From: Halobacteriovorax sp. JY17
GTDB taxonomy: Bacteria > Bdellovibrionota > Bacteriovoracia > Bacteriovoracales > Bacteriovoracaceae
Reading direction: 5' to 3'
NCBI RefSeq assembly: GCF_002753895.1
Contig: NZ_NJER01000003.1
Span: 372,001-436,000, forward strand
DNA: 64,000 bases
Position 1 is the stretch's first letter. Every line of letters begins with the position of its first letter. Shown in pieces: positions 56,559-64,000 of the stretch. Under the pieces are notes generated by a model, which was given only the letters and a program-made list of their open reading frames with translations, did not search any database and was not told the DNA's origin. The position numbers were made by a program, and so were the translations under genes.

Positions 56559-57185
56559 TTATACGTAGACTTCACCTTTATAAACCCAAACCTTAACCCC
56601 AATTACACCGTATGTAGTGTGGGCCTCAGCTGTTGAGTAATCTATATCTGCTCTTAATGTGTGAAGAGGCACTTTTCTTTCTGAGTAACCCTCAGCTCTT
56701 GCCATTTCTGCACCACCAAGACGACCAGCAGTTCTAACTCTGATACCTTTAACTCCAGCTCTGAAGGCAGATTGCATAACCTTCTTCATAGCTCTTCTAA
56801 AAGCAACACGTTTTTCTAACTGAGACGCAATATTTTCCGCAATTAGCTTCGAATCTGCATCTGGTCTCTTAACTTCAGCAATATTAAAAATTAAAGTTCC
56901 TTTAGTTAATTTCTTAAGGTCATCTCTAATCTTCTCAATTCCTGCGCCTTTCTTACCGATCGCAACCCCAGGCTTAGCTGTATAAACAGTAACCTTGATT
57001 TGATCAGACGTTCTTGAAATTTCAGTTTTAGATACGGCTGCATTCTTCATGTTTTTTTCAACATAATTTCTGATTGCAAGATCTTCTTTTAACTGAGTTG
57101 CATAGTTATCCTTTGCATACCAGTTAGATTGCCAACCTTTTATATAACCTAATCTAAAACCATATGGATGTACTTTTTGTCCCAT
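56559..57185 (-). CDS. rpsC: 30S ribosomal protein uS3
   Basis: 208 residues. [20 protein letters not shown], the KH-domain [16 protein letters not shown], and [30 protein letters not shown] in two blocks. Part of the mRNA entry channel. The C-terminus is about 20 residues shorter than in E. coli. Confidence 0.98.
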   Translation of the reverse strand: MGQKVHPYGFRLGYIKGWQSNWYAKDNYATQLKEDLAIRNYVEKNMKNAAVSKTEISRTSDQIKVTVYTAKPGVAIGKKGAGIEKIRDDLKKLTKGTLIFNIAEVKRPDADSKLIAENIASQLEKRVAFRRAMKKVMQSAFRAGVKGIRVRTAGRLGGAEMARAEGYSERKVPLHTLRADIDYSTAEAHTTYGVIGVKVWVYKGEVYV

Positions 57186-57195
57186 TGTATCCTTC

Positions 57196-57531
57196 CTATG
57201 CTTCTTTCAATTCTAAAGTAACGTGGCTACTTCTTTTTCTAACTCTAAAGGCACGACCCTGAGCTCTTGGCTGAACTCTTTTCAGAGTTGGACCCTCATC
57301 TGTGAAGATTTGAGTTAGAACTAGATTGTCCATATCGTACTTATCAGAATCAGCTGCAATAGCAAGTCCACTATTGATCAACTTTGTCAGCATAAGTGCA
57401 ATTTCTTTCTTTTCGCAAAAACGAAGAATTTTAATTGCTTCTGATGCTTTCTTGTTTCTTACTAAGTCGCATACTTGTCTTACTTTTCTCGGAGCAATTC
57501 CTACTCTGCGATTCTTAACTGTAATGGCCAT
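57196..57531 (-). CDS. rplV: 50S ribosomal protein uL22
   Basis: 111 residues. [19 protein letters not shown] at the N-terminus and the extended loop with [21 protein letters not shown], which lines the exit tunnel. The leader before it carries a stable cUUCGg hairpin. Confidence 0.97.
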   Translation of the reverse strand: MAITVKNRRVGIAPRKVRQVCDLVRNKKASEAIKILRFCEKKEIALMLTKLINSGLAIAADSDKYDMDNLVLTQIFTDEGPTLKRVQPRAQGRAFRVRKRSSHVTLELKEA

Positions 57532-57552
57532 AGCGAGCCTCTCCTAATTTAC

Positions 57553-57570
57553 ATGCCACCGAAGTGGCAT
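57553..57570 (-). promoter_or_regulatory. UUCG-tetraloop hairpin between rpsS and rplV
   Basis: On the minus strand ATGCCAC-TTCG-GTGGCAT makes a perfect 7-bp stem closed by C-G around UUCG, an exceptionally stable tetraloop. No U-tract follows, so it is not a simple terminator. Confidence 0.6.
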
Positions 57571-57579
57571 TTAAAACTA

Positions 57580-57864
57580 TTATTTTCTTTTTGCTTTCTT
57601 ATCAGCACCGTGACCGTAGTACGTTCTAGTAAGTGCAAATTCCCCTAACTTGTGTCCAATCATATTGTCAGTTACATAAACTGGAATAAACTTCTTACCA
57701 TTATGAACAGCAAAAGTTAGTCCAATAAATTCTGGAACAATTGTTGATCTTCTAGACCAAGTCTTAATTACTTTTGAACTTTTGTTATCTTCATCCATTA
57801 CTTTAAGAACTTTCTCAAGTAAGTGGTAATCAACAAAAGGACCTTTTTTAAGTGAACGGGCCAT
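57580..57864 (-). CDS. rpsS: 30S ribosomal protein uS19
   Basis: 94 residues. [19 protein letters not shown], the [21 protein letters not shown] block and [12 protein letters not shown]. Standard length, in the head of the 30S subunit. Confidence 0.98.
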   Translation of the reverse strand: MARSLKKGPFVDYHLLEKVLKVMDEDNKSSKVIKTWSRRSTIVPEFIGLTFAVHNGKKFIPVYVTDNMIGHKLGEFALTRTYYGHGADKKAKRK

Positions 57865-57879
57865 GTATATCTCCCTAAC

Positions 57880-58704
57880 CTATTTTCTTCTTTTAACAAT
57901 AAATTTATCTGTTCTTTTATTCTTTCTTGTTTTGAAACCTTTAGTTGGTTTACCCCAAGGTGTAACTGGGTGTCTACCACCTGAAGTTCTACCTTCACCA
58001 CCACCATGCGGGTGATCAACTGGATTCATAACAACACCACGAACCGTTGGTCTGAAACCAAGCATTCTTTTACGCCCAGCCTTACCAATGTTTCTTTTTT
58101 CATGATCAAGATTTCCAACCTGACCAATCGTGGCTCTACAAACAGATCTTACCTTTCTAAGCTCACCTGAAGGCATTCTTAGAAGCGCCATCTCACCTTC
58201 TTTAGCCATTACCTGTACATAAGCTCCAGCAGATCTTGCGAACTGACCACCAGCACCTGGATGTAATTCAACATTGTGAACTAACGTACCAACTGGGATG
58301 TCCTTAAGTTGCTTTGAGTTACCAACAGTAATATCTGCAGTAGCAGATGAGATAACAGTGTCTCCAGCTTTTAATCCAACAGGAGCAAGAATATATCTTT
58401 TCTCACCGTCAGCATAAGCTAAAAGAGCAATGTTACACGTTCTGTTTGGATCGTAACTAATTGCTTGTACCTTCGCAGGGATATCAAGTTTGGCTCTTTT
58501 GAAGTCAATTACTCTGTATCTTCTCTTAACTCCGCCACCTCTGTGTCTAACAGTGATTGTTCCAGAGTTATTTCTACCTGCTGTGCTCTTCTTAGGAGCC
58601 AATAATTTCTTTTCGGGTGCTACACCTTTAGTCAACTCGTCACTATTTACGACTTGCATACGTCTTAGCGAAGGAGTTGTCGGTTTAAATTTTTTAATAC
58701 CCAT
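57880..58704 (-). CDS. rplB: 50S ribosomal protein uL2
   Basis: 274 residues. [22 protein letters not shown] in the N-terminal half and the catalytic-centre contact block [14 protein letters not shown] near residue 225. Required for subunit joining. Normal length. Confidence 0.99.
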   Translation of the reverse strand: MGIKKFKPTTPSLRRMQVVNSDELTKGVAPEKKLLAPKKSTAGRNNSGTITVRHRGGGVKRRYRVIDFKRAKLDIPAKVQAISYDPNRTCNIALLAYADGEKRYILAPVGLKAGDTVISSATADITVGNSKQLKDIPVGTLVHNVELHPGAGGQFARSAGAYVQVMAKEGEMALLRMPSGELRKVRSVCRATIGQVGNLDHEKRNIGKAGRKRMLGFRPTVRGVVMNPVDHPHGGGEGRTSGGRHPVTPWGKPTKGFKTRKNKRTDKFIVKRRK

Positions 58705-58731
58705 AGTTCTTCCTCTTCTACTTTATCTTAA

Positions 58732-59022
58732 TTAGATTCCTTTAAAGAATTCTATTTTTTGACCTTCACCTAGTTCCACGTAAGCCTTCTTGATTTTAGA
58801 AGTCTTTTTAATAGCCTTTCCTACTCTCTTTGTCTTACCTGGAGTGATATTTGTTTTAACACTTAAAACTTTTACGTCATAAAGTCTTTCAACAGCTTCT
58901 TTAATCTGATTCTTATTAGACTTAAGGCCTACAACAAAACCAAATCTATTATACTTCTCAGTTGCTACTGCTGCTTTTTCTGTAATCAATGGTTTTACGA
59001 TTATATTCTCTAACTGTGCCAT
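58732..59022 (-). CDS. rplW: 50S ribosomal protein uL23
   Basis: 96 residues. IIVKPLITEKAAVATEKYNRF and VKTNITPGKTKRVGK. Binds trigger factor and SRP at the exit tunnel. Starts four bases after rplD. Confidence 0.97.
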   Translation of the reverse strand: MAQLENIIVKPLITEKAAVATEKYNRFGFVVGLKSNKNQIKEAVERLYDVKVLSVKTNITPGKTKRVGKAIKKTSKIKKAYVELGEGQKIEFFKGI

Positions 59023-59025
59023 CTC

Positions 59026-59643
59026 TTACCCCAATCTTCCTAAAAGTGCTTCTAGAGCAGCTTTTTCAATTACTAAGTTTTCGTATTTTACTGCTTCGTA
59101 AACACTGAAACCTTCAACTGCAAGACCTTTACCGTACTGAAGATTTTTTGCAGCTCTAATTGCTAGAGAATCTTTCTTCTCAGCAACTAATAGTGCAGGC
59201 AATAAACCCTTTCCACTTAAAGTAGCAAAAAGCTCTTTAGTTTTACCGTTAGACTCTAAAGAATCTACTACAGTTAATTTTCCAGCTTGAAGCTTGTCAG
59301 CCAATACAGACTGAATTGCTTTAGCAGCAACTTTCTTATTTAGCTTCTGGTCATAGCTTCTTGGTTTTGGACCAAAAGCAGTACCACCGCCAACCATAAG
59401 AGAAGATCTAATAGAACCTTGACGTGCTCTACCTGTACCTTTCTGCTTAAATGGCTTAGCTCCACCACCACTAACTTCACCTTTAGTTTTCGTACATGCG
59501 TTACCTTGTCTTCTACCAGCTAATGTAGCTTTAACTACTTGGTGAACTACAGGAACGTTTATGTCTTCAGAAGTAAGGCTTACATTTGTGCTTAGCTTTC
59601 CTGAAGTTTCGAATTTTCCATTAAGTACTGTTATATCTGTCAT
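59026..59643 (-). CDS. rplD: 50S ribosomal protein uL4
   Basis: 205 residues. The N-terminal NVPVVHQVV-type strand (INVPVVHQVVKATLAG), then the exit-tunnel loop with GGGAKPFKQKGTGRARQGS and GGTAFGPKPRSYDQKL. L4 represses its own operon in E. coli; the rpsJ-rplC spacer here is a candidate place for such control. Confidence 0.98.
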   Translation of the reverse strand: MTDITVLNGKFETSGKLSTNVSLTSEDINVPVVHQVVKATLAGRRQGNACTKTKGEVSGGGAKPFKQKGTGRARQGSIRSSLMVGGGTAFGPKPRSYDQKLNKKVAAKAIQSVLADKLQAGKLTVVDSLESNGKTKELFATLSGKGLLPALLVAEKKDSLAIRAAKNLQYGKGLAVEGFSVYEAVKYENLVIEKAALEALLGRLG

Positions 59644-59659
59644 TTTTACAACCCCTTAA

Positions 59660-60358
59660 CTATTTCTTCAAAGCTCTAGCTATTTTAATGAAGCTATTTT
59701 TTGAACCTGGTAACGAGCCTTTAATAAGCATGTAACCTTTTTCAGTATTTACTTCAACAACTTTGACGTTTTGAACTGTTTGTTTAACTGCACCCATGTG
59801 TCCTGGCATTTTTTTCAATTTGAAAACTCTACCTGGAGTAGCTCTGTTACCAATTGAACCTGTTGTTCTATGGAAGTGAGAACCGTGAGCAGCTGGACCA
59901 CCAGCAAAGTTGTACTTCTTCATTACACCTTGAAAACCCTTACCTTTAGTAACACCAGTTACGTCTACGTAAGTCTCAGGAGTAAATGAAGATACAGATA
60001 CTTCTTTACCTAGATCATCGTTTGATACTGTTTCGTTTTTGATTTCAGCGAACTTCGTTAAGTTTGCACTTACGTTTGCGCTCTTTAAGTGACCTTTAAT
60101 TGGCTTCTTAACCAATTTCTCTCTCTTCTCACCATAACCAACTTGATAAGCTTCATAACCGTCTTTTTCAACAGTTTTCACTTGAGTTACGATGTTTGGG
60201 ATTAATTTTACGACTGTTACAGGAACATGGTTACCGTTTTCATCGAAAATTCGAGTCATACCTGCTTTTACGCCATAAAATGCAGGAAGGTCGATTGAAT
60301 TTGCAGTTGCAGAATTTTCAGTAGACTGATTCTCAACAGCTGTATTTTCTTCTGTCAT
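59660..60358 (-). CDS. rplC: 50S ribosomal protein uL3 with N-terminal extension
   Basis: 232 residues against about 209 in E. coli. The normal protein begins near residue 26 with FYGVKAGMTRIFDENGN and contains the reaction-centre loop GPAAHGSHFHRTTGSIGNR. The added acidic/polar N-terminus opens MTEENTAVENQSTENSATAN, similar in style to the extension of rpsE. GGAGGATCA before the ATG at 60358 supports the long start. Confidence 0.97.
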   Translation of the reverse strand: MTEENTAVENQSTENSATANSIDLPAFYGVKAGMTRIFDENGNHVPVTVVKLIPNIVTQVKTVEKDGYEAYQVGYGEKREKLVKKPIKGHLKSANVSANLTKFAEIKNETVSNDDLGKEVSVSSFTPETYVDVTGVTKGKGFQGVMKKYNFAGGPAAHGSHFHRTTGSIGNRATPGRVFKLKKMPGHMGAVKQTVQNVKVVEVNTEKGYMLIKGSLPGSKNSFIKIARALKK

Positions 60359-60416
60359 TGATCCTCCACAGCATCACCCTACTCTTAGGGATGCATGCAT
60401 GGTTAATAAAATAATT

Positions 60417-60443
60417 TAGACTAATTAATTTGAGTTTAGTCTA
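60417..60443 (-). promoter_or_regulatory. hairpin in the rpsJ-rplC spacer
   Basis: A perfect 8-bp stem TAGACTAA/TTAGTCTA with an 11-base loop lies just after the rpsJ stop. A second smaller stem (CCCTA/TAGGG around 60378-60390) follows before rplC, so the 89-base spacer is largely structured. Confidence 0.5.
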
Positions 60444-60447
60444 TATA

Positions 60448-60756
60448 CTAGTATTTAATTTCTACGTCAACACCAGCTGATAAGTCTAACTTCATTAGGC
60501 TATCAACAGTTTGTTGTGTTGGGTCTACGATATCAATAAGTCTTTTGTGAGTTCTCATTTCGAACTGCTCTCTAGACTTCTTGTTAACGTGTGGTCCCCT
60601 AAGAACAGTAAATTTATTAATTTCTGTTGGTAAAGGAATAGGTCCAGCTACTCTCGCACCTGTCTCTTTCGCTGTGTTAACAATTTCGCTAACAGAGTTA
60701 TCAAGTAATTTATAATCGTAAGCTCTAAGCTTAATTCTTAGTCTTGGTTCTTTCAT
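60448..60756 (-). CDS. rpsJ: 30S ribosomal protein uS10 (NusE)
   Basis: 102 residues from ATG 60756, preceded by GAGGA; an upstream in-frame start would add 23 foreign residues. Seen: [48 protein letters not shown] in two blocks. Also acts in antitermination with NusB. First gene of the S10 operon, behind its own promoter. Confidence 0.98.
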   Translation of the reverse strand: MKEPRLRIKLRAYDYKLLDNSVSEIVNTAKETGARVAGPIPLPTEINKFTVLRGPHVNKKSREQFEMRTHKRLIDIVDPTQQTVDSLMKLDLSAGVDVEIKY

Positions 60757-60796
60757 GACTATTAAATCCTCATATTTTTTTACATATAGAGTCAGG

Positions 60797-60825
60797 GTTT
60801 TATGAGTTATTGGGCCCTTTGTCAA
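60797..60825 (-). promoter_or_regulatory. promoter of the S10 ribosomal protein operon
   Basis: Consensus TTGACA (60825-60820) and TAAAAC (60802-60797) on the minus strand, spaced exactly 17 bases, with an AT-rich stretch upstream that could act as an UP element. The leader before rpsJ would be about 35 bases. Confidence 0.75.
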
Positions 60826-60913
60826 TAATAATTAAAAATTTAATTCATTTTTTTTATTATTTTTGGCCCAAAATTCAAATACTTACTCTTTCCAATAATA
60901 CTTCTTTAAAAAA

Positions 60914-60932
60914 GGGCCATTTCTCATGGCCC
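60914..60932 (-). terminator. terminator after tuf
   Basis: Stem GGGCCAT/ATGGCCC with a 5-base loop, followed on the minus strand by TTTTTT. It lies 25 bases after the tuf stop and separates it from the S10 promoter. Confidence 0.88.
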
Positions 60933-60957
60933 CTTGTGTAAATTTTACTTTTAAAAA

Positions 60958-62148
60958 TTATTCAACGATCTCAGATACTGTTCCTGCTCCGATTGTTCTA
61001 CCACCCTCACGGATTGCGAACTTAAGACCTTTTTCCATTGCGATTGGAGTAATTAACTCTACGTCGAATGAAGTGTTGTCTCCTGGCATGATCATCTCTG
61101 TTCCAGCTGCTAACTCAATAGCTCCTGTCACATCTGTTGTTCTGAAGTAAAACTGTGGTCTGTATCCCTTGAAAATTGGAGTGTGTCTTCCACCCTCTTC
61201 TTTTGAAAGAATATAAACTTCACACTTAAATTTCGCGTGTGGCTTAACTGTTCCTGGCTTAATTAAACACTGTCCACGTTCGATATCTTCTCTTTTAACA
61301 CCTCTTAAAAGAAGTCCTACGTTATCTCCAGCTCTACCTTCATCAAGAAGCTTTCTGAACATCTCAACACCAGTTACTGTTGTCTTAGTAGTTTCTTTAA
61401 TACCAACGATTTCTACTTCTTCGTTTACCTTAACGATCCCTCTTTCAATACGTCCTGTACAAACTGTACCACGTCCTGAAATTGAGAAAACATCTTCTAC
61501 TGGCATTAAGAAATTCTTATCGATATCTCTCGCTGGAGTTGGGATGTACTCGTCAACTTGTGCCATTAGCTCAAGAACTTTGTCCTTACCAATTGCATCG
61601 TCTCTCATCTCAAGTGCTGCAAGCGCTGAACCTGCTACGATTGGAAGATCGTCACCTGGGAAATCATAAGAAGAAAGAAGTTCTCTTACTTCCATCTCTA
61701 CAAGCTCAAGTAGTTCTTCGTCATCTACTTGGTCTACTTTATTTAAAAATACTACGATCGCTGGAACACCAACCTGTCTAGCAAGAAGGATATGCTCTCT
61801 AGTCTGAGGCATTGGTCCGTCTGCTGCTGAACATACTAGGATCGCTCCATCCATCTGTGCCGCACCTGTAATCATGTTCTTTACATAATCCGCGTGACCT
61901 GGACAATCTACGTGAGCATAATGTCTCGAAGCTGTCTCATATTCAATGTGAGAAGTATTAATTGTAATCCCTCTCGCTTTCTCTTCTGGAGCAGAGTCAA
62001 TCTCGTCGAACTTTCTTACTGCTCCACCTAGTGCATTTGCAAGAGTGATTGAAATCGCTGCTGTTAATGTTGTTTTACCGTGGTCAACGTGCCCAATCGT
62101 ACCGATGTTTACGTGCGGCTTACTTCTGTCAAAAGATTCCTTTGCCAT
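60958..62148 (-). CDS. tuf: elongation factor Tu
   Basis: 396 residues that carry aminoacyl-tRNA to the ribosome. G1 GHVDHGKTT (residues 19-27), G2 [14 protein letters not shown] for G3, NKVD for G4, and the tRNA-domain C-terminal blocks. Normal length. Only this tuf copy is in the window; it follows fusA by 61 bases and ends in its own terminator. Confidence 0.99.
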   Translation of the reverse strand: MAKESFDRSKPHVNIGTIGHVDHGKTTLTAAISITLANALGGAVRKFDEIDSAPEEKARGITINTSHIEYETASRHYAHVDCPGHADYVKNMITGAAQMDGAILVCSAADGPMPQTREHILLARQVGVPAIVVFLNKVDQVDDEELLELVEMEVRELLSSYDFPGDDLPIVAGSALAALEMRDDAIGKDKVLELMAQVDEYIPTPARDIDKNFLMPVEDVFSISGRGTVCTGRIERGIVKVNEEVEIVGIKETTKTTVTGVEMFRKLLDEGRAGDNVGLLLRGVKREDIERGQCLIKPGTVKPHAKFKCEVYILSKEEGGRHTPIFKGYRPQFYFRTTDVTGAIELAAGTEMIMPGDNTSFDVELITPIAMEKGLKFAIREGGRTIGAGTVSEIVE

Positions 62149-62209
62149 TTTAATTCTCCTAAAGTTTATATCTTTGTTTTATTTTTATTTAAAAATCAAT
62201 TTGCTGAAT

Positions 62210-64000
62210 TTAAATATATATACCCTTTTTTTCAAGTATTACTTTTGCCATATCTCGAGAAAGACCTTCATACTTACTAAAGTTCATTGTGAAGCTTGCT
62301 CTTCCCTGCGATTTTGATCTTAGATCAGTACTATAACCAAACATTTCAGCTAACGGGACTTCTGCTTCAACAACTTCTTTATTTTGTTTTGCATTCATGG
62401 CCAAAACTTTACCACGTTTCATATTTATATCAGAAATCACATCACCAGTGTAATCGATTGGCGTAACAACTTCTAAAGACATTAATGGTTCGAGTAAACC
62501 AATTCCTGCTTTCTGACAGGCTTCTCTAAATGCATTTGAAGCCGCGATTATATAAGCAACTTCCGATGAAGATTCTTCACTATATTTTGCTTCTAATAAA
62601 GTCACTTTAATATTTATAAAGGCGTATCCGGCCATGGCCCCACCTGGAGCAGTATCATGAATTGACTTCTCAATCGCATCGATAAATTCTTGTGGCAAAT
62701 CTCTCTTCGTAAGCGACGTATGGAAGTCAACGCCTGCTTGATGGTCTGCAGGCTCAACTTTCAATTTGACATGACCAAATTGAATTTTACCTCCGTGCTC
62801 TTTATCAAATGTATTCTCCGCCTCACCTGACGCTAAAACACTTTCTCTATAAGAAACTTGAGGTGCTCCAACACGTATCCCCACTTTAAATTCACGCTCT
62901 AACCTATCTGCGATAATTTCAAGATGAAGTTCACCCATTCCATAAATTAATAACTGACCAGTTTCTTTATTATTTTGAAATGTGAACGATGGATCTTCTA
63001 ATTTTAATCTTGAAAGTGATTCCATCAACTTCTTTTCGTCAGCCGTTGTCTTTGGCTCGATAGCGACAGAAATTACAGATTCGGGAAAGTCCATTAGATC
63101 ATAAACAATTGGCTTATGATCCGTACAAAGAGTTTCTCCAGTAATAGTATCTTTTAATCCTGATACAGCAACAATATCTCCAGCCCTAGCTTCTGCAAGC
63201 TCTGTTCTCTTGTCAGCATGCATCTGAAGAATTTTTGTAATTCTTTCTTTTTTCTTTTTGTGCGGATTATAAATAGTTGCACCTTGCTTTAATGTTCCTG
63301 AATAAATTCGAACATAGTGAAGCATACCAACAAAAGGATCCGAAGCGATCTTAAATGCTAATCCACTAAAGAGATCTTCTTCAGATGGTTTTCTTGTATC
63401 TTCTTTTTCAATATCTTTAGCGCTATGGCCTTTAATTTCTCCACGATCTATTGGAGATGGAAGATAGTCACAGATTGCGTCTAATAATGGCTGAACGCCT
63501 TTATTCTTAAAAGCTGATCCACATAGAACAGGAATAAAGTCATCGTTTATGACAGCAGATCTTATCGCGGCCTTAATAGTTTCGATAGAAATCTCTTCTC
63601 CACCAAGATACGCCTCTGCTAGGTCGTCATTGTAATCACAAAGAGATTCGATGAGCTCTTCTCTAGAGAGTGTTGCCTCGTCTTTTAAATCTTCAGGGAT
63701 TTCTCTTTGCTCAACTGTTGCACCAAGATTGTCATCGCTAAAAAATAACCCCTTCATCTCAACTAGATCAACCATTCCAAGAAAATCTTCTTCAGCCCCT
63801 ATTGGAATCTGAATAGCTGCGGCCTTCTTACCAAGTCTCTCTCTTATTTCATCTAAACAGTTTTGAAAATCTGCACCAACTCGGTCCATTTTATTTACAA
63901 AAGCAATTCTAGGAACTTTATATTTATCAGCCTGTGCCCAAACTGTTTCGGACTGAGGCTCAACTCCAGACACAGCATCAAAGACGCCTACAGCGCCGTC
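62210..64000 (-). CDS. fusA: elongation factor G (partial, N-terminus outside window)
   Basis: The last 596 residues of EF-G, reading in frame from base 64000 on the minus strand as DGAVGVFDAVSGVEPQSE; the G1-G3 motifs are beyond the edge. NKMDRVG is G4. Domains II to V follow, including YGMGELHLEII in domain III and SHGxxR-like MSLEVVTP in V. EF-G drives translocation. The gene order fusA-tuf is standard. Confidence 0.98.
   Translation of the reverse strand, partial: DGAVGVFDAVSGVEPQSETVWAQADKYKVPRIAFVNKMDRVGADFQNCLDEIRERLGKKAAAIQIPIGAEEDFLGMVDLVEMKGLFFSDDNLGATVEQREIPEDLKDEATLSREELIESLCDYNDDLAEAYLGGEEISIETIKAAIRSAVINDDFIPVLCGSAFKNKGVQPLLDAICDYLPSPIDRGEIKGHSAKDIEKEDTRKPSEEDLFSGLAFKIASDPFVGMLHYVRIYSGTLKQGATIYNPHKKKKERITKILQMHADKRTELAEARAGDIVAVSGLKDTITGETLCTDHKPIVYDLMDFPESVISVAIEPKTTADEKKLMESLSRLKLEDPSFTFQNNKETGQLLIYGMGELHLEIIADRLEREFKVGIRVGAPQVSYRESVLASGEAENTFDKEHGGKIQFGHVKLKVEPADHQAGVDFHTSLTKRDLPQEFIDAIEKSIHDTAPGGAMAGYAFINIKVTLLEAKYSEESSSEVAYIIAASNAFREACQKAGIGLLEPLMSLEVVTPIDYTGDVISDINMKRGKVLAMNAKQNKEVVEAEVPLAEMFGYSTDLRSKSQGRASFTMNFSKYEGLSRDMAKVILEKKGIYI

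Noticed and set aside
61482-61781. 99-residue plus-strand frame inside tuf
   Set aside because: Antisense shadow of a highly conserved gene.

Overview
The window is a 64 kb piece of a low-G+C Gram-negative chromosome. Lipoproteins with lipoboxes, periplasmic signal peptides, MreB, an LpoA-like lipoprotein and HflKC all point to a diderm. Gene content, A+T richness and many secreted proteins of unknown family suggest the Bdellovibrionota, most likely a Bacteriovorax/Halobacteriovorax-type predatory bacterium. That assignment is inferred from overall character, not from an rRNA gene. I saw no rRNA, tRNA, insertion sequence, prophage or CRISPR array.

Layout. 1-1912: end of a Tad/type II secretion-like cluster (FHA protein, DUF192 protein, TadC-like protein). 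1996-8661: NagZ-like hydrolase, DppBC-type permeases, a lipoprotein, a PilZ protein, MreB and an AMP nucleosidase-like enzyme. 8893-13868: a 34-residue basic protein, an HPr-kinase-like protein divergent from a glycosyltransferase, an LpoA-like lipoprotein and a secreted HExxH protein. 13905-17655: grpE-dnaK-dnaJ behind a heat-shock-type promoter. 17877-26786: a secreted lipase-like hydrolase, HemW, an M16 protease, and methylmalonyl-CoA mutase with its MeaB chaperone.

26798-34181 is the most unusual region. It holds a DUF5989 protein, a carbamoyltransferase fused to an SxtJ-like membrane domain, a radical SAM protein and an SGNH hydrolase. Next to these is a tightly overlapping operon: a 58-residue membrane protein, a PP-loop ATPase, a 116-residue membrane protein and a SufS-like desulfurase. 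This looks like a membrane-associated modification pathway of unknown product.

34291-46553: secreted proteins, an MBL-fold hydrolase divergent from an HxlR regulator, a YciO-like protein, HflKC, a three-part acyl-CoA carboxylase, a sigma-54 activator and a TlpA-like thioredoxin. The carboxylase and the mutase/MeaB pair would together take propionyl-CoA to succinyl-CoA; no epimerase is in the window.

46626-64000: the str/S10/spc/alpha ribosomal supercluster on the minus strand, from partial fusA and tuf to rpoA and rplQ. The order is the classical one except that rpsD is missing between rpsK and rpoA, and map is missing beside adk. Several small genes, promoters, terminators and RNA hairpins that fall below usual ORF cut-offs are listed separately.
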